From NCBI GenBank assembly GCA_003290165.1, contig QNQO01007592.1, positions 248,001-312,000 on the forward strand: a stretch of 64,000 bases of DNA. Direction: 5' to 3'. The position numbers were made by a program, and so were the translations under genes. This document shows positions 1 through 11,716 of this stretch, in pieces. How positions within the stretch are numbered: the first letter of the stretch is position 1; each line of letters begins with the position of its first letter. The notes beneath the pieces were generated by a model, which had not been told where the DNA came from, did no database searches, and saw only the letters and a list, made by a program, of their open reading frames with translations. Source of the stretch: Berberis thunbergii (lineage: Eukaryota > Streptophyta > Magnoliopsida > Ranunculales > Berberidaceae).

Positions 1-119
1 AGAAGGAGGGAAAAAGATACGAGGATGAGGAGCGGAGCAAGAGGAATCACACTTACAACAGACTGGATCTTGATCGCCCCAGGCCAGATAAATCATCCAA
101 CTACATTGGATCCAGAGCG

Positions 120-308
120 ATGACATCCCTAAATGCTAGTCTATCGGATGTACTCAACTTCATGAAAAATTGGGAGCAATTAAAGTGGCCTCTGAAGACA
201 CGCGGAGACTATGCCAAAATGGACAATGGTAAGTACTGTGCGTACCACAAAGAGGGCGGCCACAACACCAACGACTGCAAAAGTATGAGGTATGAAGTAG
301 AACACTGA
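120..308 (+). pseudogene. gag: TE-A gag C-terminal fragment with zinc-knuckle-like motif
   Basis: A 62-codon open stretch carries YCAYHKEGGHNTNDCKSM, spacing C-x2-H-x4-H-x4-C, the variant knuckle typical of Gag in plant Tat/Ogre-type polyproteins, preceded by the common segment WPLKTRGDYAKMD. Gag nucleocapsid would bind element RNA in cytoplasmic particles. The capsid part lies before position 120 or outside the window. A stop follows at 306-308, after which a spacer with no clean frame leads to the protease at 440, so this is a remnant. The gag of TE-E (43,831-45,340, minus) has the equivalent segment. Confidence 0.75.
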
Positions 309-439
309 ATCCTTAAGGGAAAATGAAAAGACTTCTTGAAGTCTGAGAAGCAGTCAGAACATACTAGAGCTAGGGGGAATCAGTCAAAGAGATAGAGAAA
401 GAGACTCCTAGGATAATATACGTCCTTCATGGAGTCGGA

Positions 440-1005
440 TTGAATGAAGACCAATCGCACAGGTCCTGCAAGCGGACTCTGCTGGATATGCTGACCCGAC
501 CATCGGATGAAGATAGACGCGTTTGCTATTCAAAAATTCAGAACCCCATTCCTACTTTGACTTTTACGGACAAGGACCTCGATGGAGTCCGAGGGCCGCA
601 CAACAACGCCTTGGTAATCTATGTTTCCATCTCAAAGTGGGAAGTGAAGAGAGTTCTCGTTGACACTGGAAGCTCGCTCAACATTCTATTCTACAATGCT
701 TTTCACAACATGGACCTCAAGCAGGAAAATCTAGTTCCATCAGAGCACCTGCTGATTGGATTCAGTGGGGAAAAATGTTTTTCTATCGGAAAGATAAGTT
801 AGCCACGACAGTTGGAGAACCGCGGTTAAAGAAGGTCCTGTTTTTGGACTTCATGGTAGTAGACGCACCATCATCCTACAACCTCATCAAGGGAAGACCG
901 TGGCTACACCAAATGGAAGCAGTGGTCTCCACCTTTCACCAGTGTGTTATGTATACTGCTAACAACGCAGAAGGAACAATACATGGAGACCAACCTACGA
1001 CATGA
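440..1005 (+). pseudogene. pro: TE-A aspartic protease (retropepsin) remnant, frameshifted
   Basis: The first frame (440-802) contains VKRVLVDTGSSLNILFYNAF, with the catalytic D-T-G-S-S of a retropepsin. The sequence continues in another frame (775-1,005) with VVDAPSSYNLIKGRPWLHQM, where the usual protease C-terminus (N-x-I-x-G-R-P-W-L) is plain. A frameshift near 790-800 therefore separates two parts of one domain. The end (HGDQPTT) matches the linker that leads to RT in Tat-type polyproteins, but no RT follows. In an active element this enzyme would cut the Gag-Pol precursor. Confidence 0.85.
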
Positions 1006-1798
1006 GGCTGCCACTACGCCACACTGAGACAAATATAGTGTTCCTAGATTCAACTACATGATGCGGAGCAACCTGAACTGGTGCAAAACCAAAAGACAGA
1101 AGAGACAACATTTTCGAGTGGTACAGGAGCAATCAGCTTTCCCGCTCAGCGATTTTTAAGGGCAATGGCAAGTGGGAACACTTCCCCCTGACATGCCGTC
1201 GCGACGGAGATCCGTTCCTTTTCAAGGTTTACTTTTCAGTGATTTATGTAACGCCTCGACACTCTGCTAAACGATCTGCGAGAGCAACCCGAATTCAATT
1301 CAAGGCTATGAACATTTTCTCTCCGTCAATAGTTGGTTTGCTTTGAGTTGTTTGTTTCCCTTTCCATAGTCAATATTGAGTTTAGAGTTCTTAAGAAACT
1401 TATGTTATTTGCAATAATTTAAGAAATAATACAAGAATTTTAGAAACAAACTCTATTGATTATTGGAAAGATGTAACAACAAACACTTTGAGGCGAATAC
1501 AAAAGGCTACATACTACGAACGCCCTGAGGCGACTACAAAAGTGTGAGCACTGTGGGCATTTGAATACAGTGAGAATTGAAGTAAAAGACTCGTTTAAAC
1601 AATTCTGCAATGGACAGAGTCCTACGAAAACTTGCAAACCCTCCGATACGAGTAATTTGCAAGTGAAAGCAAAGATAAAAGCTACTCGACCCCTTTCGAA
1701 GACGACATCAAAGTTAAGAGAATGGGAGATGCTCGACCACTTCCCAAGATAAAGACAAAGTGTAAAAGGAGATTGAAAGGACCGAGCAGTCAAATTGC
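1006..1798 (+). other. TE-A spacer after protease, RT-RH-INT missing
   Basis: About 800 bp with no domain I can recognise in any frame. The short frames on both strands (for example 1,440-1,793 on minus) look fortuitous. Sequence character changes around 1,140, consistent with an internal deletion that joined the post-protease linker to 3' non-coding sequence. The stretch ends at the TE-B insertion site. Confidence 0.5.
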
Positions 1799-1803
1799 AC
1801 CAT
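1799..1803. repeat. Left target-site duplication of TE-B (ACCAT)
   Basis: ACCAT directly precedes the TG end of the TE-B LTR at 1,804. The same five bases follow the other LTR terminus at 11,833-11,837. A perfect 5-bp duplication is what a Ty3/gypsy integrase leaves. Confidence 0.9.
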
Positions 1804-3360
1804 TGATTACGACCAAACAGTACACGCGGTCAATTGCAGTAAAGATTGGGGTGTCGATCCCACGAGGAAAAACGATCTACAAAACAAGGTCAATGAAGAA
1901 AAAACTACGCGAAACTAAATGTAAGAAATTCTAGCAATTTTAAAATGTGAAATTAAATTTAGTTTAATAAAAATCAAGTTTAGAAAAGTCACAAGGTTCC
2001 AAGAATCCCTCCTAGATTTCACGCGCCAACTAGTATTGATTCGCTATGATGACTCAATTACGTATTTCACATCCCAAACAACATAATCGGAAGAATCGAG
2101 TTTAATGCATTAATATATCCTAATGTAAATGGATTTCAGATTTTACTTTTTTCTAGAAAGCACAAAGGTTGGTCATATGTGATATCCTAAATTTACGATA
2201 TATAAGGAGACAATAACATAATAAAAGATGATCACATATAATTAACCTATCGGAATCAATTGATCCTTAAAAATTTCACACATAAGAAAAACGTGACTTA
2301 ACTTATATGGAGAAGAAAAAGACAACTACCGGAATAATAATCTACGAAGAAATTGATGAAATCTTTGTCACTAAAATAACATAAACTCCTATATTAAATA
2401 AAAGTGAGAATCATTAACACCATTATTCATCGTGAAAACATAAAACAAATCAAATACTAATTAAGTGCGTTACATCTAGGAGTTCGTCTCTTCACCTTGC
2501 GTGGAGTTTAGTGACACATGGCGAAGGTGATGACAGCAGTAGCGGTATGGAACTTCATCTGCATGGCGGCGCTTGGTGGATCAACGATGCACACCCTACT
2601 GGATGACGTCTGCACTACTGTTCTGGACATCGTTTCTGCTCCCTGCTGGACAGTGTCTCTGCTGCTGCTCTAGACAGCGCTATTGCGTCGAGGCCGCTAC
2701 TAGGCAACGTTTTTCTCTTCTGTCCTGGACAGCTTCTCTTCCCTTCTTTCGGCTGTTGCTGCTGCGTGTTTGTTCCAGAGAAAAAAATTCCCCTCTTGCT
2801 GCTGTGTTCCTTCTTGTTAAAAAGAAAAAAAACAAAGTGCTCCTATTGGCCACCCCCAATTGGAAAAACCAATCCAATTTTGAAACAAAGGCTGCTGTCG
2901 TATTTTGTGTTAAAAGGAAACCCTCTCCTCCCCACTTTTTTGGTTGTCTGTAAGGTAAAGAGAAACCTACTCCCTATTGGGCCCAAATTGGAAACCAAAA
3001 TACCCCATTAGTTCCCCATTGGAAACCCAATTTCAATTGTAAATTGGAAGCCCAATTTCAATTTCAATTTGCTGTATTTCAATTGTAAACTAAAGGGCTT
3101 GGCTATGTTCATTCATATGACTTCTTTGTTCCACCAATTCAAAATTAAATTCATTATTTTTCTTTGGCTTGAGTGTCTCCCGCTCAATTTTGTCAATTTG
3201 CCTATGAATTTCTAAATTCGCCACGCTAATGCACTTTTGTCATTTAAACTCCAAATCCTACAAAAATACAAAAATAATATAATTAAACTAAAATACGCTA
3301 TCCGAAACACTAATAAATATCAATTAGGAGGTATATTATGTAATAATTATGTGAACATCA
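1804..3360 (-). repeat. 3' LTR of TE-B
   Basis: 1,557 bp from TGATTACGACC to GTGAACATCA as read on +. The right-hand 116 bp (3,245-3,360) align without gaps to 11,717-11,832, with about six substitutions by eye. The adjoining AATACCCCCAAACCT is the reversed polypurine tract. Minus-strand U5 contains CGTGGGATCGAC (around 1,850-1,860), a motif also seen in the Athila LTRs of TE-C and TE-F. Short frames in 2,573-3,011 are fortuitous. Confidence 0.88.
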
Positions 3361-5039
3361 AATACCCCCAAACCTATATTTTGCTAGTCCTTGAGCAAAA
3401 CAAAATTAAGAATAAAATCATAACCCACTTTCGTAGGAATCACGATTGCTCTTACCTTAACGTGCAACAAGGCTTTAAACCTCTAGATTACCTCTAGAGG
3501 ACGAGCTATAGTCTCATGAGGGTTTCCTGAAATGTTACCTCCAAACATTATTGATTCAATAAAAAAAAATTTATTTCCTAAAAACATAATGGAAAAACAT
3601 GAGCATTTCCTTTATTTTCCTCAGAGTAATTTTCTAATTGTTTAAAATTCAAGAAAAACAACAAACTAAAAATGTCACAATGGTATATCAATAGAGTACA
3701 ATAATTTAATAGTATCTAAAGGTTAAATAAATTTCATAATCATTCTCAACTCGAAGTGTGTGTGTGAGGAGCCTTATCAACATAACTCTTCATCTCATAG
3801 TAAAGATGTGACAAGATAACCTTTAGAAAAGACGTTTCAACTACAATTTTCTCATGTCACTCAGAAATAAAACACTCAGAGATTGGACACTCATTTTATA
3901 TGTGAGGAAAAGAAAATACTATGGAAAATGCAAACGTCTCATATATAATTATCATGAAAAACAAAATTTTTTAAAGAGTGAAATGAATATGATCTCGTGG
4001 ACAGGAACATTGATTACTTTTGAGAATGTTGAATCAAACACCATAGTTCTTGCCTATTCAATCTCCACATCTATTAAACAAAATTTCACTTAAGATCAAT
4101 CAGGTCTTTACTAGGTTGTAATGGGGCTTGGATTATGGCAAACAATAATGGACAAAAAGGATACAAAAATTTTCTGAGAATGACTACACCCTTGAATAAA
4201 CACATAGGGCATTGAAGAACAAATAAATGTTTTACACCATTAAGTTTTTCTTCATTATTTTCTTCTTCAACTTTTTTTGTTCAACCTTTTTTTTTCAACT
4301 TTATTTAATTTTATTTTATTTTTAACTTTTTTTTAATTCACCAAGAGTTTAGATTTCGAATGCATTTTCATAAAGATTTTGCACAATTACCGTAAGCATC
4401 AAAGTATTCAATGGAGATTGAGTAGAACACAAAAATGACTCGGTTTAATTGTAAAATACGTTTTAAGCTCAAAGATTTTTGAAAATTGCACAAAAAATCT
4501 AGTAAACCACCATCACCCCCAAACCTAAACCAAACATTGTCTTCAATGTATAAAATAATAATCATGACAAATGAAGGAAAAAGAAAAGAGGAGGGTTAGA
4601 CTGATATTACCATGGTGAAGCTTCACCAATTTCAAATAGACAATGTCCTCACAGTCACCAAAATATAAGAAAATCACACCGACGGGAGAAAGGAACACAT
4701 GGGATGACGGGCTCCGAGTGACTCCAGTAGCAACACCTAAAATAACCTGAAACACTAAAGAAAAGCTTAAAAGCAAAAACTTAAACTAAAAAAAATACAA
4801 AATAAAAGCCTAAACTAAAGATAGGGTGGAAAACATCATATCAAGTAGATAGGGGCAACTAGAGAGATCTCCTCTGGCACCTCTCCTCGCTCCACATAGT
4901 GCTTCAAACGTTGCCCATTTATTCTAAATACTCTCCCATCTTTTGGATCTTCAATTTCTATGGATCCATTGTGAAAAACTTGTTTTACCATGAATGGACC
5001 CATCCATATCGATCTTAGCTTGCCAGGATGAAGATGATG
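3361..5039 (-). other. TE-B polypurine tract and non-coding 3' region
   Basis: Minus strand reads AGGTTTGGGGGTATT immediately before the LTR, a polypurine tract nearly identical to that of TE-F (40,038-40,053). The rest is about 1.7 kb without a credible ORF. Stretches match the equivalent region of TE-F, for instance the minus-strand counterpart of 38,290-38,350 near 4,500-4,570. Athila elements can carry an envelope-like ORF here; none is recognisable. 4,250-4,340 is T-rich. Confidence 0.7.
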
Positions 5040-5886
5040 TCATGAGTCATAGAGATAGACTTGTTGATTAGGCTCGAATTGTTTTCTCAGAATTTGCTGA
5101 TCATGAGCCGCTTTCATATTTGCCTTGTATATTCGGGAATTGTCACAGACATCATTCCGCAACTCCTCAATTTCAGCTAACTGAAATTTCCGCTGAATAC
5201 CTGCATCATTGAGGTCAAAGTTAGTGCTTTTTACAGCCCAATAAGCGCGATGTTCTAACTCAACAGGTAAATGACAGGCTTTTCCATATATAAGCCGATA
5301 CGGAGACATTCCGAGAATTGTCTTATAAGTAGTACGATAAGCCCAAAGTGCATCAAGAAGGCTCAAGGACCAATCCTTCCTATCCGGATTCACCATATTC
5401 TCCAAGATTTGTTTCACTTCTCGGTTTGCCAGCTCGGCTTGGCCATTTTTCTGGCGATGCATTGGAAACCTTGTGATGAACTCCATACCTGCGCATCAAA
5501 GCCTCAAAAGAGCGATTACAGAAATGAGTGCCTTGATCACTAATAATGGCTCATGGTGTACTGAAATGGGATAAAATGTGTTCTTTGATAAACTTGACAA
5601 CAATGTTGTTGTCATTGTTCCGGCACACCACAGTCTCAATCCATTTGGGCTCATAGTCCACTGCAAGCAAAATATACAAATATCGAAAAGGTGGAAAATG
5701 TCCCATAAAATCAATCCCCCAACAATCAAATATCTCAATGACTAGGATGGGGTTAAAGGGCATAATGTGTCTCTGGGACAGTGCACCTAACTTCTGGCAT
5801 CTATCATAAGAACGGCAATAATTGTTAGTGTCCTTAAACAATGTAGGCCAATATAATCCCGACTGTAAAATTTTTCCAGCGGTCAT
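5040..5886 (-). pseudogene. int: TE-B integrase core and C-terminal domain remnant
   Basis: Minus-strand frames at 5,551-5,886 and 5,040-5,486 give the zinc-finger end (CQKLGALSQRHIMP), the rve core start (FDCWGIDFMGHFPP) and the stretch with the catalytic glutamate ([14 protein letters not shown]), then [12 protein letters not shown] and the downstream [14 protein letters not shown] segment typical of Athila integrase. The catalytic core is broken by frameshifts near 5,490-5,550, so no active enzyme can be made. Order and identity match TE-F integrase (36,581-37,949). Confidence 0.9.
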
Positions 5887-6416
5887 TTTCTTAGAAAAAT
5901 GGCCTCCACAAGCTGCACTATGACAAAAATGTAAGACACTTTCAATCTCACCTTTAGAGATACAACACCAAATGATTTGGTCGGGGCAATACTTATATAG
6001 ATAAGGATCATCCCAATAAACTTTCTCGCATCGACAAAAAATTTGCGCTTATCTTGAGCACTCCATGATGATGGAACTTCGCCGGAAACCAAGTAATTAA
6101 CAGTGTGCGCATACCATGGTACTTGAGTGACGGCGAATAGGTATTCATCAGGGAAGTCATCACGGATGGGTGGGCCATTGGCAGAGTCACTGAACTCCAG
6201 ATGAGACAAGTGATCCGCCACAACATTCTCGACCCCTTTCTTATCCTTTATAGTTAGATCAAATTCCTGCAGAAGTAAAATCCACCTAATCAATATTGCC
6301 TTAGCATCCTTTTTAGAAATAAAAAACTTAAGAGCCGCATGGTCAGTAAAAGCAGTGATAGGTGTACCAATCAAATAAGTACGAAATTTATCCAAAACAA
6401 AAACTACAGCTAGCAA
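5883..6416 (-). pseudogene. TE-B RNase H and integrase N-terminal remnant
   Basis: The frame begins within RNase H ([31 protein letters not shown]). It continues into the linker to integrase (FPDEYLFAVTQVPWYAHTVNYL). It goes out of frame after about residue 135, where YISIAPTKSFGV should be the Y-K-Y-C-P-D-Q segment. The frame overlaps the next by a few bases, consistent with an indel in a once single polyprotein. Confidence 0.88.
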
Positions 6417-6853
6417 CTCTTTTTCAGTAGTCGAATAATTATTTTGAGCATCATTAATTGTTCGACTAGCATAGTAAACAACAAAGGGATTCCCTTCCCT
6501 GTCCCGACTGCCCCCAGATCATATTTGCTTGCATCATACATTATCTCAAATGGTAAATTCCAATCCGGTGGCTGCATGATGGGGGCAGAGGTGAGCCTAT
6601 CAATGATTGTTCAGAAGGCGTCCTCACACTCTTGTGTCCATTGAAACACGACGTCTTTGACCAGGAGGCTACTTAATGGTCTAGAGATGGCAGAAAATTT
6701 TGTATGAACCTCCAATAAAACCCGCGTACCCTAGAAATGATCTCACATCCTTGACACTTTTAGGTGTAGGTAATTCAAAAATCAATTCAATTTTAGCTTT
6801 ATCAACCCCGATTCCTTTATTAGAAACTATGTGTCCCAGAACTATTGCATAAG
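6417..6853 (-). pseudogene. TE-B reverse transcriptase C-terminal end, cut by TE-C
   Basis: Minus strand encodes IVLGHIVSNKGIGVDKAKIE and PKSVKDVRSFLGYAGF, the conserved connection/thumb region after the RT active site, degraded toward RNase H. The frame stops abruptly at 6,853/6,854 where the TE-C LTR begins, so the fingers/palm with the catalytic aspartates are absent here. They would have lain beyond the insertion and were removed by the TE-C/TE-B deletion. Confidence 0.88.
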
Positions 6854-8755
6854 TGATATTCATGTAATTATTACATAATATATCCCTTAATTTATATATG
6901 TTAGTGTTTTGATTATTATAATTTATAATAATTATTTCGTTTTCATGTCTTGGCAGGAATTTGAGCATGAACGATGAAATCATATTAAAGTGACAATTTA
7001 AGAAATGACAATTGGTCGATTCTAGCCGTGATACAAAGCAGAGAGTCACATATCTAAACCTAACCCTAATAAACCTAGATCCACCTAATTTAATCTAAGC
7101 CCAAACCCAAAATGCTAACCTAAAAATCCAAGCCCAACGCCTTTTGGAGAACCAAGCCCAAAAAAATAGGAGAACCCTATTTAGCTCTCCCTAGTTTGGA
7201 GAAAAACTCTATCGCTTCTTTTCTCTTTTCCTCCCCTCTCTGGGGGCTCTTCCAGCCACCACTCCAATTCACCCTGCCAGAAATCCTCGCTCGATAGGAG
7301 AGCCGACAGTGCGATAATCCCGCCATCTCCACCTCACCTCACCACCGTCCAACACAGCCACCACCGAGCATCACCATCTCCCTGTCCCTGCTCCTTTCCC
7401 CTGTCCACATAGCCTCCACTACCATCTCGTTCTCCCACCATCAGCCACCACGCACACCACGAAACAGATCACAACCACCACCATCAATCGAACACCGCCA
7501 CCACCACTGCGCGCACAGAACAGAGGAGAAATAGGGAGCAAGTCACTCTTTTCCTCCCTCGCCGCCGCCCCTGTTTTTCCCCTCTCTCGGCCCTCCTTCC
7601 TGTTTTACTCTCTTCTCCATGGTCTCTCCCTCCTCCACTTCTCTCTCTCTGCTCCTGCATCACAACAGACCACGCAACCACGCCATCAGCCATCGCGAAA
7701 CAGGGCTCGCGACAGAGCACCACCGCTCCTCTCCTTCTCGTCGTTCCGTTATATCGTTGTCTCCTCACCCTCTCTCTATCTTCTTGCAGGTACCAGAGCC
7801 GGTCGGGAGGTGAGGACGCTCATGAGGAGCGAAGCAAGCGTGGCGGAACAAGAGGCGTCGTGTTGGAGACGGAGGCAGAGCCACCCGACTTCTTTGGCGG
7901 GAGAAACTGACTTTCAAATAATGTTACTATTGGCACCCCGTGTTTGCTCTGAGCCACCACAATCTATCGGCAGCAATTTTCTCGGGATTCGTATTCGTGC
8001 AGAAATGAGTTGCGACGTACCACACCACGAAGAGATGACCACCGCTACCATGATAAGCTAAACCCTTCGCCAAGGCTAAGATGAAACCACATGGCTTCCT
8101 AGAGTTTGTTGTATTTAAATTTATTGTTTTCTTTATGCTTGAACGTTAAACACATTTGATTTCTGAATCTCAATAATTTGCTTTCACCGATTATATCCTG
8201 ATTAATTATCTAGACTAGTCGGTAGTTAGAAATACCCTTTATTGACATTCAAAGCCTGATTTAATCAATTAATCTGAATCTGTGATTGTGTGTGCCGTAA
8301 GAAGACATGCAATGCTAGGGGTTTAGAATTAGTTAAAATAAACTTGTGATTGTGTGTTCCGTAAGAAGACACGCAATGCTAGGGGTTTATACCTTTGCTG
8401 AAATCAATTGGGAACTTAGATTAATATTTAGATTAGTCATGTTAATTCTTGAAAACAATAATTTGGATTACACAAATCTCACAGAACCTGTGGTGGATTC
8501 AATGCCTTGGTTTCCCCTCGCATCTTCTTAAAAACCTTTTATTTTGCTTTTTAATTTGATTTTTATTTTAGATATTTTGATTGTTGTAACCCCAATTTAA
8601 ATTAGTTTAAGTCAACTCTAAAATTTAATTGCAACCACAGTCCTTGTGGGATCAACCTGTACTTGCCTTTGTCTACCAGTTAGACACTGTGCACTTGCAG
8701 TTATTAAAATTGGGTTAAATTAGCATATTTATTTAGGTTAGTTAAATCTGCATCA
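6854..8755 (+). repeat. 5' LTR of TE-C
   Basis: 1,902 bp from TGATATTCATG to AATCTGCATCA. It is related along its length to the TE-F LTRs (40,054-41,984). It contains CCTTGTGGGATC about 110 bp before its end, and C-rich and CT-rich stretches between 7,200 and 7,770. Short ORFs inside it are not conserved as proteins. Confidence 0.92.
8281..8389 (+). repeat. Two-copy internal LTR repeat
   Basis: TGTGATTGTGTG..CCGTAAGAAGACA..CAATGCTAGGGGTTTA occurs at about 8,281-8,326 and again at about 8,344-8,390, period near 64 bp. The same repeat is double in the 5' LTR of TE-F (30,795-30,903) and single in its 3' LTR (about 41,521-41,565). Confidence 0.85.
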
Positions 8756-8761
8756 AGTTTT

Positions 8762-8779
8762 TGGCGCCGTTGCAGGGGA
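8762..8779 (+). other. TE-C primer binding site, tRNA-Asp type
   Basis: TGGCGCCGTTGCAGGGGA lies six bases after the LTR. It complements the 3' end of plant tRNA-Asp apart from one position (A for C near the 3' side). This is the PBS class known for Athila elements. Confidence 0.88.
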
Positions 8780-9948
8780 CTGTAGCGGTGTAATTGAATT
8801 TAAGAGTTTATTTTCACTAATTTGTAGTTTAGGTTAATAAAAAATAAAAAAATAAATTTTTTTACGTCAAATATAGATTGTTTTTGCTTTTAGGGTAGGC
8901 TTGATTTTATTTTTTAGTTATTTATTTTAAGTCTTAGAAGTTTTGATACTTGTTTTTTTTTGTTTTTTTTAAAAATTTTTGCAGGTATTAACAGATAGGA
9001 AGCATATATTACAGGTTGCATATATATAAAAAAAAAGCACAGGGTTTGAATTGTTTACAGGTTGTTATCGCGTGAACACTCTCATAAGTCGGTGAGCCGT
9101 TAGGTGGATAGTGCTTCTGATCGACGTCAACTCAACTTCTACCCTGCGTCGCAAGTAACTCAAGAGAGGTTCACGCCGGAGGTAACTTCTTCTCACCGCA
9201 TCTGCACGCGATTTTTGAGTGGATTACTGTGTGTTTTGCTTGTTTTGTTTTTAGCTAGAATTGCATGCAAATTTGAATAGATTGAGGATATTTCTGATGC
9301 TATAAAATTCCGTGCTCTCTCCCGCAGATAGGTTAATCACCATCTATTTTAGGGTTAGGGACATAAGCCCTCACTATTAAAATTTGTAGCAAGATAAATT
9401 AGGACAAGACGCTCATAGGACCCCTCTTTTGACTTGAAAGTTAAAGTAGTCAAGTGAAGGAACATATCCAATCTCGGAATAGTTCTGAAACTGCCATTAC
9501 ACTTTAAGCTGAAGGTAGAAAAGGAGGTAAGAGCAATTAGATTTCAGGATATTTTTTATGCTGGGAAACTCCGTGCTCTCTCCCGCGGATAGGCTAATTA
9601 AAATGGATTTCAGCCCTTGATTAGTAACAAACATAGGTAATAAAAAGAGTGTTTGTAGGGATTGCCAGATGTTACAGCCTCTACCTAGTAAATTAGTTTC
9701 TCACGAGATTAATTTGCTTCGTGGAAACCTCGACTGTTCATGGGGCTATAACTATCAGCTGCGCAGTACCCGAAGGCAATCTGAATGATTGTATTGCTAG
9801 GTACTTATCTAGGGTTGTTTGCCATTCATCTTGCTTGCGCATCATATAGGTCCTAATTAGGTTTTCCCATTTTTATTTTTTTTTAGAATTAGGTCATCTT
9901 CATATAGAGGTTAGGATTGCATATAAATAAATAAAAATAAATAAAAAT
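8780..9948 (+). other. TE-C untranslated leader with a duplicated motif
   Basis: Non-coding leader between PBS and the gag-derived ORF. A segment with core GTGCTCTCTCCCGC occurs twice, at about 9,286-9,337 and 9,547-9,598, each preceded by GGATATTT and followed by AGATAGG or GGATAGG plus TTAAT-like sequence. The same pair at the same spacing is in TE-F (31,805-31,855 and 32,069-32,120). Confidence 0.75.
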
Positions 9949-11058
9949 ATGAACCTCAATGATTATCCATCTTGGTTTCCTGAGCAAGTCAATGCATTTA
10001 ATGCCATGCGACAACCTGCTTATAATCCATATTCAAATTATTACAACTTAGGTTCTGCATATTATCCTGACTTCCTTTCCCCTTCTACTGAGGATAAAGA
10101 CTTTAAGGATTACTTCTCCCCATCTACCTTGAAGCTTGAAACAACTCTTATGACGCTGAGTGATGCACTTATGAATTTGACTCAACCCCTACCTCCCACT
10201 AATGTTTCATTTGAGGGTTGTGTTGCTTGTTCGAGTCCTAGTCATTCTACAGCTGATTGTGATTTGCAATATGATTATCCTGAATATTTCACTGAGCAAA
10301 TCCATTCTTTTAATGCTAATTGGCGACCTGGTTATAATTCAAAATTCAACTATTACAGCCCTGGTTTTGCCAATAATCAAAATCTCTCTTGGGCTCATAA
10401 CTCACACCAAGGGGGACATATTTTCTCTCAGGCTCCTCAATACCCTAATCATGTTATACCCCACCATAACCAAGTTCCTCCATCCAACACATCAAGTTTA
10501 GAGGAAACGATTAATAAGCTTTTGCAGTGCTCAGCAAGTATAATTGATCATAATTCTAAGGACATATCTGAGTTAAAAGCCACGACTCAAAAACTTGAGA
10601 TAGTTGTGGATCATACCACTAAAGCATTATCTGAAAGTGATTTAGGAAGAGTTCCTAGTCACTCTGTTCAAAATTCAGAGGGTCCATTCATAACTAGTAG
10701 CACATTGAAATCCAAGTCAGATGATGTTTTTGCGGATAATGTGATCGAAACTACTTTGCTTCCTGACCCATTCCCTTCCCCACATTTTCATAATGACCCA
10801 CTCGACATATGCCTTCCTAGTGACTCATGCATAGAATCAAACTGTGAACATTCTTTAGAATCTCCCCTTAACTGTTTTCAGGATACACATGTCCATTTAG
10901 AGGCTTGTTTGACTCATTTTAGTTTAGACTGTGATGTTGATGATTCCATTAGGGAAGTCAATGATGTGCTTGACTCAGTCCCCATTGTGGATCCTAGTTA
11001 TAAATGGAAGTCTAAAGTGGAGCCTCTTCCACTCAGTGAGTCAAAACTAGTCCCATAG
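9949..11058 (+). pseudogene. gag: TE-C gag-derived ORF (369 codons) lacking capsid and protease
   Basis: An uninterrupted 369-codon frame. Residues about 88-101 hold CVACSSPSHSTADC, a canonical C-x2-C-x4-H-x4-C zinc knuckle. Around 175-230 it matches the TE-F Gag tail (VPPSNTSSLEETINKLLQ, NSKDISELKATTQKLE). From about 325 it reads like the linker just before RT in TE-F (LTHFSLDCDVDDSIREVND, KVEPLPLSES). The capsid region before the knuckle and the whole protease seen in TE-F are absent, while the frame stays open. The motif DYP.(W/Y)F.EQ(V/I)..FNA is present twice (residues about 5-35 and 106-136). It could be a non-autonomous Gag-like protein or simply a deleted copy. Confidence 0.7.
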
Positions 11059-11525
11059 TTGAGCCACCTGAGCTTGACCTTAAACAATTACCTGACACCC
11101 TCAGGTATGCGTTTTCAGGTACTGATGATACTTTATCTGTTATTATTTCATCTATATTGAATTCAAAACAGGTTGTCCCAAAGAAGTTAGGAGATATATC
11201 TAGTAAGATAGTGCAATCCATAAGTAGTGTCAACTCTAGGGTTGGGAGTGTTGTTGAGCTGTCCAGCCCAACATCTTTGTGTGATTCATGTGATGAGCCT
11301 GTACCACCTGATATATCTATAGTTACATCTACCTGCATCACATTTCCATTGACCAGGGCTAATTATGTGGATCCCATGTTCCTAAGTGAGGATTTTAATT
11401 TTCACCATCCTGATGTGAAAATTATCCAATCTTCTGATTTAGAACCAGACTTAGGACGTTCCATTTTAGGAGTAAGGGAGGATCATTTGTTGCATATCAC
11501 TACTTGCGACCCATTCATGTTTTAA
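11059..11525 (+). pseudogene. TE-C remnant downstream of gag, mostly unrecognised
   Basis: After the stop at 11,056-11,058 a shifted frame continues the pre-RT linker (LPDTLRYAFSGTDDT) and then QVVPKKLG, which resembles the start of RT (QVVPKKSG in TE-F). It then runs into about 100 residues I do not recognise (11,190-11,525). No RT motif follows. Confidence 0.5.
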
Positions 11526-11716
11526 ATCCCTACGAACTTCCAAGGAATGCGAGCTTCTTTACAATTTCTATATAATTTTAGATGGTGTCCTTGCAACTTT
11601 TGGGGTGTGCTAGCATATCTTGTGTCGCATGTGGTTGCTATTTTTTAGTGGACTGATCCTCAACTTTTCAGGTTATTGGTATACGATTCCTTAACCCTTT
11701 TGAGGTGAATGTTCCC
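11526..11716 (+). other. TE-C non-coding tail up to deletion junction
   Basis: About 190 bp with no coding signal. The last bases before the junction, GTTCCC, give way at 11,717 to TAAACTCCAAATCC, the TE-B LTR sequence also found at 3,245. Confidence 0.5.

Larger units (their letters stand above)
6854..11716 (+). mobile_element. TE-C: Athila-derived element inserted in TE-B RT, 3' end deleted
   Basis: Starts with a complete LTR (6,854-8,755), tRNA-Asp-type PBS, leader and a gag-derived ORF (9,949-11,058) on +. No protease, RT, integrase or second LTR follows. At 11,717 the sequence switches to the start of TE-B's minus-strand LTR. The insertion interrupts TE-B RT. The bases left of it are ATAAG; the partner duplication was lost with the right end. 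The LTR is clearly related to TE-F's. Confidence 0.85.

Noticed and set aside
2573..3011. Overlapping plus-strand ORFs of 126 and 81 codons inside 1,804-3,360
   Set aside because: They lie in the TE-B LTR, are low in complexity and have no family resemblance; chance frames.
7484..8061. ORFs in the C/T-rich part of the TE-C LTR and the matching ORFs at 30,180-30,592 and 40,753-41,317
   Set aside because: The LTR copies differ by indels that change the frame, so no protein is conserved.
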